DNA of 64,000 nt. Origin: Thiohalophilus sp. (GTDB taxonomy: Bacteria > Pseudomonadota > Gammaproteobacteria > UBA6429 > Thiohalophilaceae). The notes beneath the pieces are model-generated. The model ran no database searches. It saw only the letters and a program-made list of their open reading frames with translations, and was not told where the DNA came from. Position numbers and translations under genes: made by a program. The stretch is from NCBI RefSeq assembly GCF_034522235.1, contig NZ_JAXHLN010000003.1, positions 62,001-126,000 on the forward strand, written 5' to 3'. Shown here piece after piece: positions 17,048 through 26,680 of this stretch. Position 1 is the first letter of the stretch. The number at the start of each line of letters is the position of its first letter.

Positions 17048-18136
17048 CTACATCTCTCTCGCCGCCATGTAGGTCTGTTCGGAAATGCGGTGCCATTCCA
17101 TCGCCTGGTTGCGGAATTTTTTGAACGACTCGTAGACTTTCTTGCTCATCTTGTCTTTTTCGGCCACTTCGGCGACGACTTCGTCGGACAGGTTGCGCAG
17201 TTTTTTGAGCACATCGTCCGGGTAGCGGCGCAGATCGACATTGTGTTTTTCCACCAGGGTCTTGAGGGCCTGATTGTTGCGCGCGGTGTATTCGGACAGC
17301 ATGTCCAGATTGACCACCTTGCAGGCATTGAGCACGATGCTTTGCAGATCCTTCGGCAGTTCCTCGAAGGCTTCTTTGTTGATCATCGCCTCCAGCGTCG
17401 TGCCCGGTTCGTGCCAGCCCGGGTAGTAATAGTATTTGGCGATCTTGTAAAGGCCGAAGGCCAGGTCGTTGTAGGGACCGACCCACTCGGTGGCATCGAT
17501 GTTACCGGACTGCAACGAGGTGTACAGCTCGCCGCCGGGCAGGTTCACCGGAGTCCCGCCAGCGCGCTTTAACACCTCGCCGCCAAGACCGGGGATACGC
17601 ATTTTCAGGCCTTCGAGATCGGCCAGCGAGTTGATCTCCTTGTTGAACCAGCCGCCCATCTGCACACCGGTATTCCCGGCCGCCGCCGGGACCAGGTTAA
17701 ACGGCGCATAAACCTCTTCCCACAGTTCCATGCCGCCACCGTGATAGAGCCAGCCGTTCATCTCCTGACCGGTCAGGCCGAAGGGCACGGCGGAGAAAAA
17801 CTGCGCCGCCTCGCTCTTGCCTTTCCAGTAATAGGCGGCACCGTGGCCCATCTGCGCTGTACCACGTGATACGGCATCAAACACTTCCAGAGCCGGCACC
17901 AGCTCGCCCGCACCGTAGACCTTGACCTCGATGCGGCCATTGCTCATCTGGTTGATCAGGGCGGCCAGATTGTTGGCGCCGGTACCCAGACCGGGAAAGT
18001 TTTTCGGCCAGGTGGTCACCATTTTCCATTTGAATTGGGTTTTGCCTTTGGCAGAGGCCGTTTCGACGCCTGTCAGCAGGCTGCCGGCCGCCAGGGAACC
18101 GGCCCCGGCGGATTTGAGAAAGTCGCGTCGTTTCAT
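17048..18136 (-). CDS. TRAP transporter solute-binding protein (DctP/TakP-like)
   Basis: 362-aa periplasmic receptor with a Tat-type signal (MKRRDFLKSAGAGSLAAGSL). The mature part has WKMVTTWPKNFPGLGTGANN, LKMRIPGLGGEVLKRAGGTP and IDATEWVGPYNDLAFGLYKI, which resemble TakP, the receptor of a TRAP transporter for 2-oxo acids. The conserved Arg of MRIPG normally binds the substrate carboxylate. It lies convergent to dctQM with msrB and repeats between. This is unusual, because DctP is normally in the same operon. Assignment of DctP to these permeases is by proximity. TakP-like specificity is moderate inference. Confidence 0.9.
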   Translation of the reverse strand: MKRRDFLKSAGAGSLAAGSLLTGVETASAKGKTQFKWKMVTTWPKNFPGLGTGANNLAALINQMSNGRIEVKVYGAGELVPALEVFDAVSRGTAQMGHGAAYYWKGKSEAAQFFSAVPFGLTGQEMNGWLYHGGGMELWEEVYAPFNLVPAAAGNTGVQMGGWFNKEINSLADLEGLKMRIPGLGGEVLKRAGGTPVNLPGGELYTSLQSGNIDATEWVGPYNDLAFGLYKIAKYYYYPGWHEPGTTLEAMINKEAFEELPKDLQSIVLNACKVVNLDMLSEYTARNNQALKTLVEKHNVDLRRYPDDVLKKLRNLSDEVVAEVAEKDKMSKKVYESFKKFRNQAMEWHRISEQTYMAAREM

Positions 18137-18342
18137 TACTCCGTCCCCGTCTGGTTTTTGTTCGAGACTGTTTTCTGTTGAGAAATCATAACTTCATTCG
18201 CTTTGTTCCAGTAAATTGTGAACAAAGCGAGCTAACCGGATCCGCCACAATCATGACTGGTATCCCGGATTTTATTCTGTCATTATTGAACGGACTGCTC
18301 AGACCCCCGTTCAGGTAAACTTCTAACAATAATGCGGGTGCC

Positions 18343-21198
18343 ATGGAAGAACAAGCTCTGAGGCGCATTCATCAACGGCTCCTTGTCGTAATCACCGCCA
18401 GTTTTGCGCTCACGCCAATCATAGGCTATTCGACAGCCTGGTTTTTCACCATGATCCAGGCGGATCAGCTTGTCTCCGCGCAGGCCGTCCTGCTGCTGAC
18501 CGTGACCGCACTGGTGCTGCCGGTCACACTCTGTTTTTATTTCCGCCGCTACTTTCGACCGCTGCGGGAGTGGCAACTTCGCCAGCACGATCACGCCATA
18601 CTGCCCGAGTCGCTGGATCAGCAACTGAAGAACTTCAGCGATAATTACTGGCTGTTCTTCCTGCTTTACGCCCTGCTCGCGCCGACCCTGCAGCACTGGC
18701 TGGGACTCTATCCCGCGGAACAATCCGCATTTGCCAGCCTCAGCCAGTTTATCCTCCTGCAGCTGGTTATAGCCATCCTGGTGGGGATGCCGGGCTATCT
18801 TTACGCATTGGCGCTCATCGGGCGACTGGTGGAACACAGCGGTTTCCAGCAGGTCCATGTCCGCATGCAGACCAGGATGCTGCTGATGGGGGGATACATC
18901 CCCTTGCTTACCGGCACCATTTTGCTGAAATATTACTGGTGGCGGACCCAGTATCTGACCGGCGAGGTCATTCTGATCTGGGCCGCACTCGGGCTGTTCG
19001 CGTTTACCCTGACCATTCTCTCAATTCGCAGTCTCAAACAATCCCTGCAGCCCGTTCAGGACCTGATCAGCGGCAGCGGCGCGACCAATTACGATGATAT
19101 GGCACGACGTCTTCGACCCCGCTCCACCGACGAAACCGGCTATATTATCCAGATGCTGGGCCGACTGTTCCGTCGTCTGGGCGACCAGGAGAGCCACGTT
19201 CACGCGATTGTCGATCACGCCGCCGAGGGCATTATCGTGATCAATGATCAGCATGCAATTGAAACCTTTAATCCGGCCGCGGAAAAACTCTTCGGTTTTA
19301 ATTCCCAGGAAATCCGCGGCAAATCCCTGGACTGGCTGTTGCCGGATTTTATCCTGCCCCGTGACGAGGCCTCACTGCCACGTAAAGAACTGGAGGTGGA
19401 GGGTCGACATCGCACCGGCTATGCAATTCCCATGTCGATGCGTATCAGCCTGATGCATAACGATGAGCGGATTTATTATACCTGTCTGATTGCAGACATC
19501 TCCGCACGCAAGGCCGCCGAACAGATGCTGCTGGACGCCGAAGCCCGCTATCGCAATCTGGTCGAAACCGCACACGATCTGGTCTGGAGCATGGACCGGG
19601 AAGGACGCTGGACCTATCTCAATGATGCGGTCAGCCGTATTTACGGTTACCAGGCCAAAGAAATGTTATTTCGGTACTACCAGGACTTCCAGGCCCCCGA
19701 ATCGGAACAACGTGATAAAACAGCAATAGCGCGCGTAATGGAAGGGCAGGAATTACTCCATTATGAAACCGTGCATCTGGACAAGGACGGCCAGCGCCGC
19801 CACATCAGTTTCAACGCCAAACCCCAGTGGGGTGAAAATGGTGAAGTGGTCAGCATAATGGGGACCGCCCGGGATATCTCGGCACAAAAAGCCTTTGAGC
19901 AGGAACTCACCTATCAGGCCCAACATGACACGCTGACCGGCCTCTATAACCGCAATTACTTCCAGCGCGAACTGGAACGCACACTCAGTCGGATCTATCG
20001 CAGTGGTATCAGTTGTGCCCTGCTTTATCTGGATCTGGATCAGTTTAAATATATTAACGACACACTCGGCCACGCCACCGGCGACCGACTGCTTCTCGAG
20101 TGCAGCGAAATGCTGCAGGAGCATACCCGCGAAGCAGATCTGCTTGCCCGCTTTGGTGGTGACGAGTTCACCCTGCTACTGGATAATGTAGATCCACCTA
20201 CTGTTCTGAGGGTGGCTGAAAACATCCGGCTGTTATTCGAAAACTACCGCTTCATGGAAGCCGGTAAGGCCTTCAATATCACCTGCAGTATCGGGATTGC
20301 CATGTTGACGCATCAATCACTCTCCGAGGACGAGGTGCTATCGCATGCCGATCTGGCCTGTAACATCGCCAAGTCCCAGGGACGCAACTGTCTGCATCTC
20401 TATGATCCCGGTGACAAGCAGCGTGACGGCATGGCCGAAGATATGGGCTGGGCCAGCCGGGTACGTGATGCATTTGAAAATAATCATTTCAAACTGGTCT
20501 TTCAGCCCATTATCGATATTCAAAATGGTCTGAGCGAGGATTACGAGGTCTTATTACGCATGTCACTGGATGATGGCGATGTGATTCTGCCTGGCGGCTT
20601 TTTGCCCGCCGCCGAACGCTTTGGATTGATCAACCAGGTGGATCGCTGGACAGTGCGCAGTGCAATAGAGCATCTTGCCCGACTGCATGAAAAAAACGAC
20701 AGCATCCATTTCGCCATCAATCTCTCAGGCCGTGCCTTTGAAGACCGGGAACTGTTACCGTTAATTAATAGTCTACTACGGGAAACCAGACTCAGTCCCG
20801 AGGCACTGACATTTGAAATAACCGAGTCGGCGGCAATCTCCAACCTTGCCGAGGCGACCCGTTTCATTTATCAACTCAAGGATATTGGCTGTCAATTTGC
20901 ACTGGATGATTTCGGTACCGGTTTCTCCTCATTTGCTTATCTGAAACATCTGCCGGTGGACAAACTCAAGATCGACGGTTCTTTCGTCAAGGGGCTGGCC
21001 GGATCTGACATCGATCAGGCGATGGTCCGATCCATGAACCAGATCGCCCACGCCCTGGGCAAACAAACCATTGCCGAGTTCGTTGAGAATGAAAAGACGC
21101 TGGTACTGTTACGTGAGTTTGAGGTAGATTTTGCCCAGGGCCACCATCTGGGTAAACCCCAGACCGAAATTCCATACGTAGTCACAGTCAGCGCCTAG
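18343..21198 (+). CDS. Membrane PAS-PAS-GGDEF-EAL cyclic-di-GMP protein
   Basis: 951-aa signalling protein. Residues 1-235 hold about six hydrophobic helices. Two PAS domains follow (about 285-400, beginning near IVDHAAEGIIVINDQ, and 405-525 near LVETAHDLVWSMDREG). The GGDEF domain (about 530-690) has an intact RFGGDEF motif and an upstream RxxD inhibitory site (READ). The EAL domain (about 705-950) has EVL in place of EAL, but keeps FEITESAAI, DDFGTGFSSF and KLKIDGSFV. Synthesis of c-di-GMP looks possible and hydrolysis is plausible. It is convergent with uvrD, with only 10 bp between stops. Start ATG at 18343. Confidence 0.95.
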   Translation: MEEQALRRIHQRLLVVITASFALTPIIGYSTAWFFTMIQADQLVSAQAVLLLTVTALVLPVTLCFYFRRYFRPLREWQLRQHDHAILPESLDQQLKNFSDNYWLFFLLYALLAPTLQHWLGLYPAEQSAFASLSQFILLQLVIAILVGMPGYLYALALIGRLVEHSGFQQVHVRMQTRMLLMGGYIPLLTGTILLKYYWWRTQYLTGEVILIWAALGLFAFTLTILSIRSLKQSLQPVQDLISGSGATNYDDMARRLRPRSTDETGYIIQMLGRLFRRLGDQESHVHAIVDHAAEGIIVINDQHAIETFNPAAEKLFGFNSQEIRGKSLDWLLPDFILPRDEASLPRKELEVEGRHRTGYAIPMSMRISLMHNDERIYYTCLIADISARKAAEQMLLDAEARYRNLVETAHDLVWSMDREGRWTYLNDAVSRIYGYQAKEMLFRYYQDFQAPESEQRDKTAIARVMEGQELLHYETVHLDKDGQRRHISFNAKPQWGENGEVVSIMGTARDISAQKAFEQELTYQAQHDTLTGLYNRNYFQRELERTLSRIYRSGISCALLYLDLDQFKYINDTLGHATGDRLLLECSEMLQEHTREADLLARFGGDEFTLLLDNVDPPTVLRVAENIRLLFENYRFMEAGKAFNITCSIGIAMLTHQSLSEDEVLSHADLACNIAKSQGRNCLHLYDPGDKQRDGMAEDMGWASRVRDAFENNHFKLVFQPIIDIQNGLSEDYEVLLRMSLDDGDVILPGGFLPAAERFGLINQVDRWTVRSAIEHLARLHEKNDSIHFAINLSGRAFEDRELLPLINSLLRETRLSPEALTFEITESAAISNLAEATRFIYQLKDIGCQFALDDFGTGFSSFAYLKHLPVDKLKIDGSFVKGLAGSDIDQAMVRSMNQIAHALGKQTIAEFVENEKTLVLLREFEVDFAQGHHLGKPQTEIPYVVTVSA

Positions 21199-21208
21199 AT
21201 CTGTTTGT

Positions 21209-23380
21209 TCAACAAACCATCAGGTTGGCGTACTCCACCATCAGCCACTTGCTGCCTTCGGACTCGAAGTTAACCTGCACCCGGGCGTGGCGGCCCTCAC
21301 CTTCGTAGTTGAGCACCACCCCTTCACCGAAGGTGTCGTGACAAACCCGTTGCCCGAGTGCAAAGCCCGATTCATTGAGCGAGAACCCGCCCTGTCCCGA
21401 TGACAGGCTGGCGGCGGGCGTGACTACGCCGGTGAGACGTTGCTCCTCGATCAGCTCGGGCGGGATCTCCTTGAGAAAGCGCGACGGCCTGGCGAAGTGC
21501 TCCTCGCCGTAGAGCCGGCGCTTTTCGGCGTAGCTCAGAGTCAGCTGTTCCATGGCACGGGTCATCCCCACATAGCAGAGGCGCCGCTCCTCTTCGAGCC
21601 GGCCGGGATTTTCCGCCGACAGCCGGTGAGGAAACAGGCCCTCTTCCATCCCGCACATGAATACCTGCTTGAACTCCAGCCCCTTGGCCGAGTGCAGGGT
21701 CATCAACTGTACGCAGTCATCCCACTCGTCGGCCTGGCGTTCGCCCGCCTCGAGCGCGGCGTGGGACAAAAAGGCCGACAGGGGATCCGGTTCGGGTTCG
21801 TCGTCCTCGATCTGCTCCGGCTCAAAGGCGCGCCCGGCACTGACCAGCTCCTCGAGGTTTTCGATGCGCGCCTGGCCGCGCTCGCCCTTCTCTTTTTCAT
21901 AATGGGCGATCAGGCCACTGGCCTGTATCACCTGTTCGATCTGCTCGTGCAGTTCCAGTTCGCGGATATCATTTCCCAGTTTTTCGATTAACTGGACAAA
22001 GTTCTGCAACGCACCCAGTGCGCGGGCGGCCAGCTGCTTGTGCTCGATCACGTGCTGCATGGCCTGCCACATGGAGCTGCCGCTGTGACGGGCCTCGTCG
22101 CGCACGGCAGCGACGGTACGGTTGCCGATACCGCGGGTCGGCACATTGATAATGCGCTCCAGCGAGGCATCATCCTCGTGGTTGACCGCCAGACGCAAAT
22201 AGGCCAGCGCGTCCTTGATCTCCTGGCGCTCGAAAAAGCGCAGCCCGCCATAGACCCGATAGGGAATGCGCGCCTGGAACAATACCTCTTCCAGCACCCG
22301 GGACTGGGCATTGGAGCGATACAATAACGCGCATTCACTGCGCGCCCCGCCCTGCTCGATCCAGTCCTGGATCTGCTCGATCACATAGCGCGCCTCTTCC
22401 TGCTCGTTGAACGCGCCGTACAGCCGGATGAGATCGCCTTCCTGGCCGGCGGTCCACAGATGCTTGCCCAGGCGATCCGTGTTATTGGCGATCAGGGCGT
22501 TGGCACCGTTGAGAATGGTCGAGGTGGAACGGTAATTCTGCTCCAGGCGAAACGTGCTGGTATTGGTAAAATCCTGGGCAAACTGATGAATATTCTCCAC
22601 CCGGGCGCCACGCCAGCCATAAATCGACTGATCGTCGTCGCCGACGGCGAAGACCTGGCCGCTCTGTCCGGCCAGCAGGCGCACGAAGGCATACTGGATG
22701 GTATTGGTGTCCTGAAACTCGTCCACCAGAATGTGGCGAAAACGCTGCTGATAATGACCCAGAATGTCGGGATGTTTGAGCCACAGCTCATGGGCCCGCA
22801 GCAGCAGCTCGGCAAAATCGACCAGCCCGGCACGCTGACAGGCGGCCTCGTAATTTTCATAAATGGCGATCATGTGTCGCTGGCGGGGATCACCATGATG
22901 TTCGAGATGTTGCGGACGCAGCCCCTCGTCCTTGCGCGCATTGATAAACCATTGTGCCTCGCGCGGCGACCAGTGCTCCTCGTCCAGTCCCATCTCCCGC
23001 ACCACCCGCTTTACGGCGCGGAACTGATCCTCGCTGTCCATGATCTGGAAGGTTTGCGGCAGATCGACATCCTTCCAGTGCGCGCGCAACAAACGATGGG
23101 CGATGCCATGAAAGGTGCCGACCCACAGACCGGCCGCCGGGATCCCGAGCAGTTGCTCGATCCGGCTGCGCATCTCGCCGGCCGCCTTGTTGGTAAAGGT
23201 AACCGCCAGAATGCCGTAAGGCGAAACATTTTCGGCCTGCAACAACCAGGCGATACGATGCACCAGTACCCGGGTCTTGCCGCTGCCGGCGCCGGCCAAC
23301 ACCCGTACATTACCGGCCGGCGCACACACCGCCTGGCGCTGGGCATCGTTGAGGGAATCGAGAATCCGGGAGATATCCAT
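21209..23380 (-). CDS. uvrD: UvrD-type DNA helicase II
   Basis: 723-aa superfamily 1A 3'-5' helicase of nucleotide-excision and mismatch repair. Motif I is AGAGSGKTRVLVHRIAWL, motif II ILVDEFQDTNTIQY, motif III FAVGDDDQSIYGWRGA, and motif V/VI LMTLHSAKGLEFKQVFM with YVGMTRAME. The length and the C-terminal GQRVCHDTFGEGVVLNYEGE (Tudor-like) segment are typical of UvrD. It is convergent with the GGDEF/EAL gene. Confidence 0.96.
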   Translation of the reverse strand: MDISRILDSLNDAQRQAVCAPAGNVRVLAGAGSGKTRVLVHRIAWLLQAENVSPYGILAVTFTNKAAGEMRSRIEQLLGIPAAGLWVGTFHGIAHRLLRAHWKDVDLPQTFQIMDSEDQFRAVKRVVREMGLDEEHWSPREAQWFINARKDEGLRPQHLEHHGDPRQRHMIAIYENYEAACQRAGLVDFAELLLRAHELWLKHPDILGHYQQRFRHILVDEFQDTNTIQYAFVRLLAGQSGQVFAVGDDDQSIYGWRGARVENIHQFAQDFTNTSTFRLEQNYRSTSTILNGANALIANNTDRLGKHLWTAGQEGDLIRLYGAFNEQEEARYVIEQIQDWIEQGGARSECALLYRSNAQSRVLEEVLFQARIPYRVYGGLRFFERQEIKDALAYLRLAVNHEDDASLERIINVPTRGIGNRTVAAVRDEARHSGSSMWQAMQHVIEHKQLAARALGALQNFVQLIEKLGNDIRELELHEQIEQVIQASGLIAHYEKEKGERGQARIENLEELVSAGRAFEPEQIEDDEPEPDPLSAFLSHAALEAGERQADEWDDCVQLMTLHSAKGLEFKQVFMCGMEEGLFPHRLSAENPGRLEEERRLCYVGMTRAMEQLTLSYAEKRRLYGEEHFARPSRFLKEIPPELIEEQRLTGVVTPAASLSSGQGGFSLNESGFALGQRVCHDTFGEGVVLNYEGEGRHARVQVNFESEGSKWLMVEYANLMVC

Positions 23381-23527
23381 GTGCCAAGTTTACCAAATTG
23401 GCTTCGGCTACGGGGCCTCCGCCCCGGCAAAGTTTCCTTCTTTCCGCCTTTTCAACCATACTTGACTGATTGTTACTGACCAATAACCCCACTCATACCG
23501 GCCCATGTTCCAGCAACCCGGATAGCC

Positions 23528-23881
23528 ATGCGCAACAAACCGACCGACATTCAGCGCCGCCTCGAGCAGCTGCACAACAATTACGCCCGTCAGCTACCGG
23601 CGAAGATCGAGGCGATCCAGTGTAGTTGGCAAGGGCTGGCGGACAACATGACAGCCGACGGTCTGGAGCAACTGATGCGTCAATGCCACACCCTGGCCGG
23701 CACCGGGACCAGCTACGGATTTGCCCGGGTGACCGAACATTGCCGGGCAATCGAACAGCTGCTGCGGGTCGTGATCGAGCAGAAGCGAACGCCGGATACG
23801 ACGCTGTCGCAACAGATCAATCACCATTTGACGCAACTGAAAGAAGTGGCCGGGCAGGCCGCCGATAAAGCCAGGGGCTAG
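23528..23881 (+). CDS. Hpt-domain histidine phosphotransfer protein
   Basis: 117-aa protein that appears to be one Hpt domain. The phosphorylatable His is in CHTLAGTGTSYGFARV (near residue 57), matching the HxLxGxxxxxG pattern, and a second helix follows (CRAIEQLLRVV). Hpt modules relay phosphate between hybrid kinases and response regulators. No kinase is adjacent, so its partners must be elsewhere. Its TAG stop overlaps the stop of the convergent flavoprotein gene within a single CTAG. Confidence 0.8.
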   Translation: MRNKPTDIQRRLEQLHNNYARQLPAKIEAIQCSWQGLADNMTADGLEQLMRQCHTLAGTGTSYGFARVTEHCRAIEQLLRVVIEQKRTPDTTLSQQINHHLTQLKEVAGQAADKARG

Positions 23882-25044
23882 GGGCTGCTATCCAGTACAT
23901 TGGGCAGTTGTTTGGTGAGGCTTTGCTTCTCCTTGACTTTGTCTTCAGTCAGGACGAAGCCCCGCAACGTCTCTTCCGCATCCATAAAGAGCGCGCGCAA
24001 CCCCGCTTCATCCTGCTCGATCTGCCATTGACCGACCGCATCCGGCGCGGGCGGGCAGACCACCAGCGGGAAATCGGGCGTCTTGACCACCACCGGCATG
24101 GGGGGATACACCAGTTCGGTCGATTCACCGGCCAGTGTCCTGGCCAGCGCCCGTGCTGCATTCATGATCGGCATGACATAGGGCAACCACAACCCCGCCA
24201 CTTCGGCACAATCGCCCAGGGCATAGATATCCGCCGCGCTGGTGGCAAGATGCCGATCCACTTCAATTCCCCGGTTCACTTCAAGCCCGGCCGCCCTGGC
24301 AAGATCCAGATTGGGGGCCAGCCCGACCGCCGATAACACAAAGTCGGCTTGCAACGGTTCACCATCGGATAACTGCAAAGCGAATGCGCCATTCTGTGTA
24401 TCGATACGTTCCACCGTGCGCTGCAAATACCAGTGGAAACCCTTCTCTTCCAATACCTGCTGCATGCGCCGACCGGCCTCTTCCGGCAGCAGGGTGCTGA
24501 GCGGATACGCATCCGGCCCGATAACCTGCACCTCATGACCGCTACGCAACAGATCGTTGGCAAATTCACAACCGACCAGTCCCGGCCCCATAATCGCCAC
24601 GCGCCGCTGTCCTTCAAGTCGTTCCCGAAACTCACGATAGGCAACAAGATCATTCACACTGATGACCTGATCGGCAGCATCACCCTGCAACGGTAACTGC
24701 CGTGGCCTGGCTCCCAGTGCCAGGACCAGCTGGCGATAACCTATCTCGGTACCATTACAATGCAGGCTGTGATCGGCAGGCTGAAGTTCCGTAACATCAG
24801 TTTCGGTCCAGATCTCCGCAGCCAGCTCCTCGCGCATTTTCTCAACCGGCTTCATCACCAGTTGCTCGGCGGTTTTGTTACCGGCCAGGGCATTGGACAA
24901 CATGGGTTTGGAATAGAATACCCCGTCATCACGGGTGATCATCAACAGCGTTGCCTCCTTGTCGAGCTTGCGAAACTCACGGGCCAGGGTATAGGCCCCC
25001 AGGCCGCTGCCAACGATTACCACATCATAATTCGAATGCGTCAT
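23878..25044 (-). CDS. Rubredoxin/ferredoxin-reductase-like FAD oxidoreductase
   Basis: 388-aa flavoprotein of the pyridine-nucleotide-disulfide fold. The FAD site is VVIVGSGLGAYTLAREF and the NAD(P)H site is VAIMGPGLVGCEFANDLLRS. The second FAD motif is SAADIYALGDCAEV. The N-terminal YSKPMLSNALAGNKTAEQL and overall length resemble rubredoxin reductases and NorW. No rubredoxin gene is adjacent, so the electron acceptor is unknown. I chose ATG 25044; a TTG four codons upstream (25056) is possible. Convergent with the Hpt gene. Confidence 0.85.
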   Translation of the reverse strand: MTHSNYDVVIVGSGLGAYTLAREFRKLDKEATLLMITRDDGVFYSKPMLSNALAGNKTAEQLVMKPVEKMREELAAEIWTETDVTELQPADHSLHCNGTEIGYRQLVLALGARPRQLPLQGDAADQVISVNDLVAYREFRERLEGQRRVAIMGPGLVGCEFANDLLRSGHEVQVIGPDAYPLSTLLPEEAGRRMQQVLEEKGFHWYLQRTVERIDTQNGAFALQLSDGEPLQADFVLSAVGLAPNLDLARAAGLEVNRGIEVDRHLATSAADIYALGDCAEVAGLWLPYVMPIMNAARALARTLAGESTELVYPPMPVVVKTPDFPLVVCPPAPDAVGQWQIEQDEAGLRALFMDAEETLRGFVLTEDKVKEKQSLTKQLPNVLDSSP

Positions 25045-25115
25045 TATCAAATTCAACCTTTTACGAAGCGGGAGCCCATTTGTCCATTTAACAGGCTTGA
25101 GGTATAACCGTCAGC

Positions 25116-26405
25116 ATGATGACAAGCTCCCGAACTTTCTACAATAGCCTGATCGGCCTGCTGATGCTGATCGCGGGCTGGCCGGGTATTTCACCCGTTC
25201 ATGCACAACAGTCCGCGACGGTAAGCAGTGAAGATGGTACTGAAATCACATACCGTCGCCACGGTGGTGAGGGCGAGGTGTTGTTTATCTGGTTCCCCTC
25301 CGAGGACGGCCTGCAAGAAGCCGAACGCCGCGCGGCCCGCCGTCTGGCGGACTCGGGACACGAAAACTGGCTGGTGGATCTGTTTGAATCACGTTTTTTG
25401 CCGACCACCGCAAGCAGTCTGGACAAGATCCCGGCAAGCGACGTGGTCGCACTGATTGAAGCGGCAGACCCGGGGCAAAAGCGGGTTTTTCTCATCAGCA
25501 GCGGCCGCGGTGCCCTGCCCGTGTTGCGCGGCCTGCACGCCTGGCAGTTGCAGAATCCGGACAACGATCACACGCCCGGGGTGATCCTGATCAGTCCCCA
25601 GTTCTATCATGAAACGCCGGATCCGGGTGAGGCGGCACAACTGCGCCCCATTGTCCGGCAGAGCAATGCTTCGATCTTTATTTTGCAGCCGGCCAAATCC
25701 CCCTGGCGCTGGAAACTTGGGCAAACGGTCCCCGCACTGGAGGAGAGCGGTAGTGATGTCTTTTTCCGCCTGCTGCCGGCGGCGCGAGATCGTTTCTATT
25801 ACCGTCCCGATGCCACGGAGCGTGAACAACAATGGGAAACCGGGCTGGTTCACCTGGTTCGTCAGGCCGCCCTGGCCCTGCATCACTGGCCCGCGATCAG
25901 CCGGCGCGTCAACCCGCTGGAGGAAGAACTCAAGCCTCTTTCCTCCAGCAAGAAGGAACGCGAGCTCAAGGCCTATGCCGGCGATCCGCAACCGCCCTCC
26001 CTGCGACTTTCCGGGCTGGATGATCGCGAGTACACCCTGGAGGATTACCGTGGCGACGTGGTGCTGGTCAACTTCTGGGCCAGCTGGTGCCCGCCCTGCG
26101 TGCATGAAATGCCCTCCATGGAACGACTGCAAAACCGCCTGCAGGACCGGCCGTTTACGATTCTGGCCGTGAACATGGCCGAGGACAAACCGACCATCCG
26201 CGACTTTCTCGACAACAAAGTCAACGTCACCTTCCCGATCCTGCTGGATCGCGACGGCAAGGCACTGAAACAATGGGAGGTCTTCGCCTTTCCGACCAGT
26301 TACGTCATCGACAAACAGGGCAGTATCCGTTACGCCCTGTTCGGCAGCGTCGACTGGGAACGGCCGGATATCCTCGACAAAATCGAAAAGCTGATTAATG
26401 AATAA
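25116..26405 (+). CDS. Exported hydrolase-like domain fused to TlpA-type thioredoxin
   Basis: 429-aa periplasmic protein with a signal peptide (about 1-30, ending SPVHAQQ). Residues 35-270 look like an alpha/beta-hydrolase-type domain (VLFIWFPSEDGLQEAERRAA, VFLISSGRGALPVLRGL), but the elbow does not read as a canonical GxSxG. Residues 290-429 are a TlpA/ResA-like thioredoxin domain with active site WASWCPPCVHEMPSM and the cis-Pro loop FAFPTSYVIDKQG. The TlpA half should reduce disulfides, for example in cytochrome c or oxidase maturation. This fits the nearby sco1 and ctaG genes. The fused N-terminal domain is unusual. Start ATG 25116. Confidence 0.8.
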   Translation: MMTSSRTFYNSLIGLLMLIAGWPGISPVHAQQSATVSSEDGTEITYRRHGGEGEVLFIWFPSEDGLQEAERRAARRLADSGHENWLVDLFESRFLPTTASSLDKIPASDVVALIEAADPGQKRVFLISSGRGALPVLRGLHAWQLQNPDNDHTPGVILISPQFYHETPDPGEAAQLRPIVRQSNASIFILQPAKSPWRWKLGQTVPALEESGSDVFFRLLPAARDRFYYRPDATEREQQWETGLVHLVRQAALALHHWPAISRRVNPLEEELKPLSSSKKERELKAYAGDPQPPSLRLSGLDDREYTLEDYRGDVVLVNFWASWCPPCVHEMPSMERLQNRLQDRPFTILAVNMAEDKPTIRDFLDNKVNVTFPILLDRDGKALKQWEVFAFPTSYVIDKQGSIRYALFGSVDWERPDILDKIEKLINE

Positions 26406-26537
26406 GAAAAACACCCAACGCAGAGGGTCGCTCCCGGCCTCCTGCCTCCCGCGACACTTGTACATCCCTGTACATCGCGCAACAAAGACGCAGAGGACCG
26501 CAGAGTTTTAATTTTTTGCAGGGTGGCTCAAATCGCG

Positions 26538-26584
26538 TAGGTCACGCTGGCGATAGCCTGCGTGACACCTCTCGAATGAGGTGT
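26538..26584. repeat. REP-like palindrome, copy 3, with adjoining hairpin
   Basis: GTAGGTCACGCTGGCGATAG followed by CCTGCGTGACACC is a near-consensus copy. It is joined by GACACCTC-TCGAAT-GAGGTGTC (26563-26584), a perfect 8-bp stem. The 26406-26680 gap also holds CGCAGAG fragments (about 26490-26505) but no gene. Confidence 0.7.
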
Positions 26585-26680
26585 CAGGTATCGCACTCGC
26601 GCAACCAGACCTGCGATACTGTGAACATAATCTGATTGTCTGCCGGATTGAAACACTACTTGAGGAATAAAAAGGGCAGG

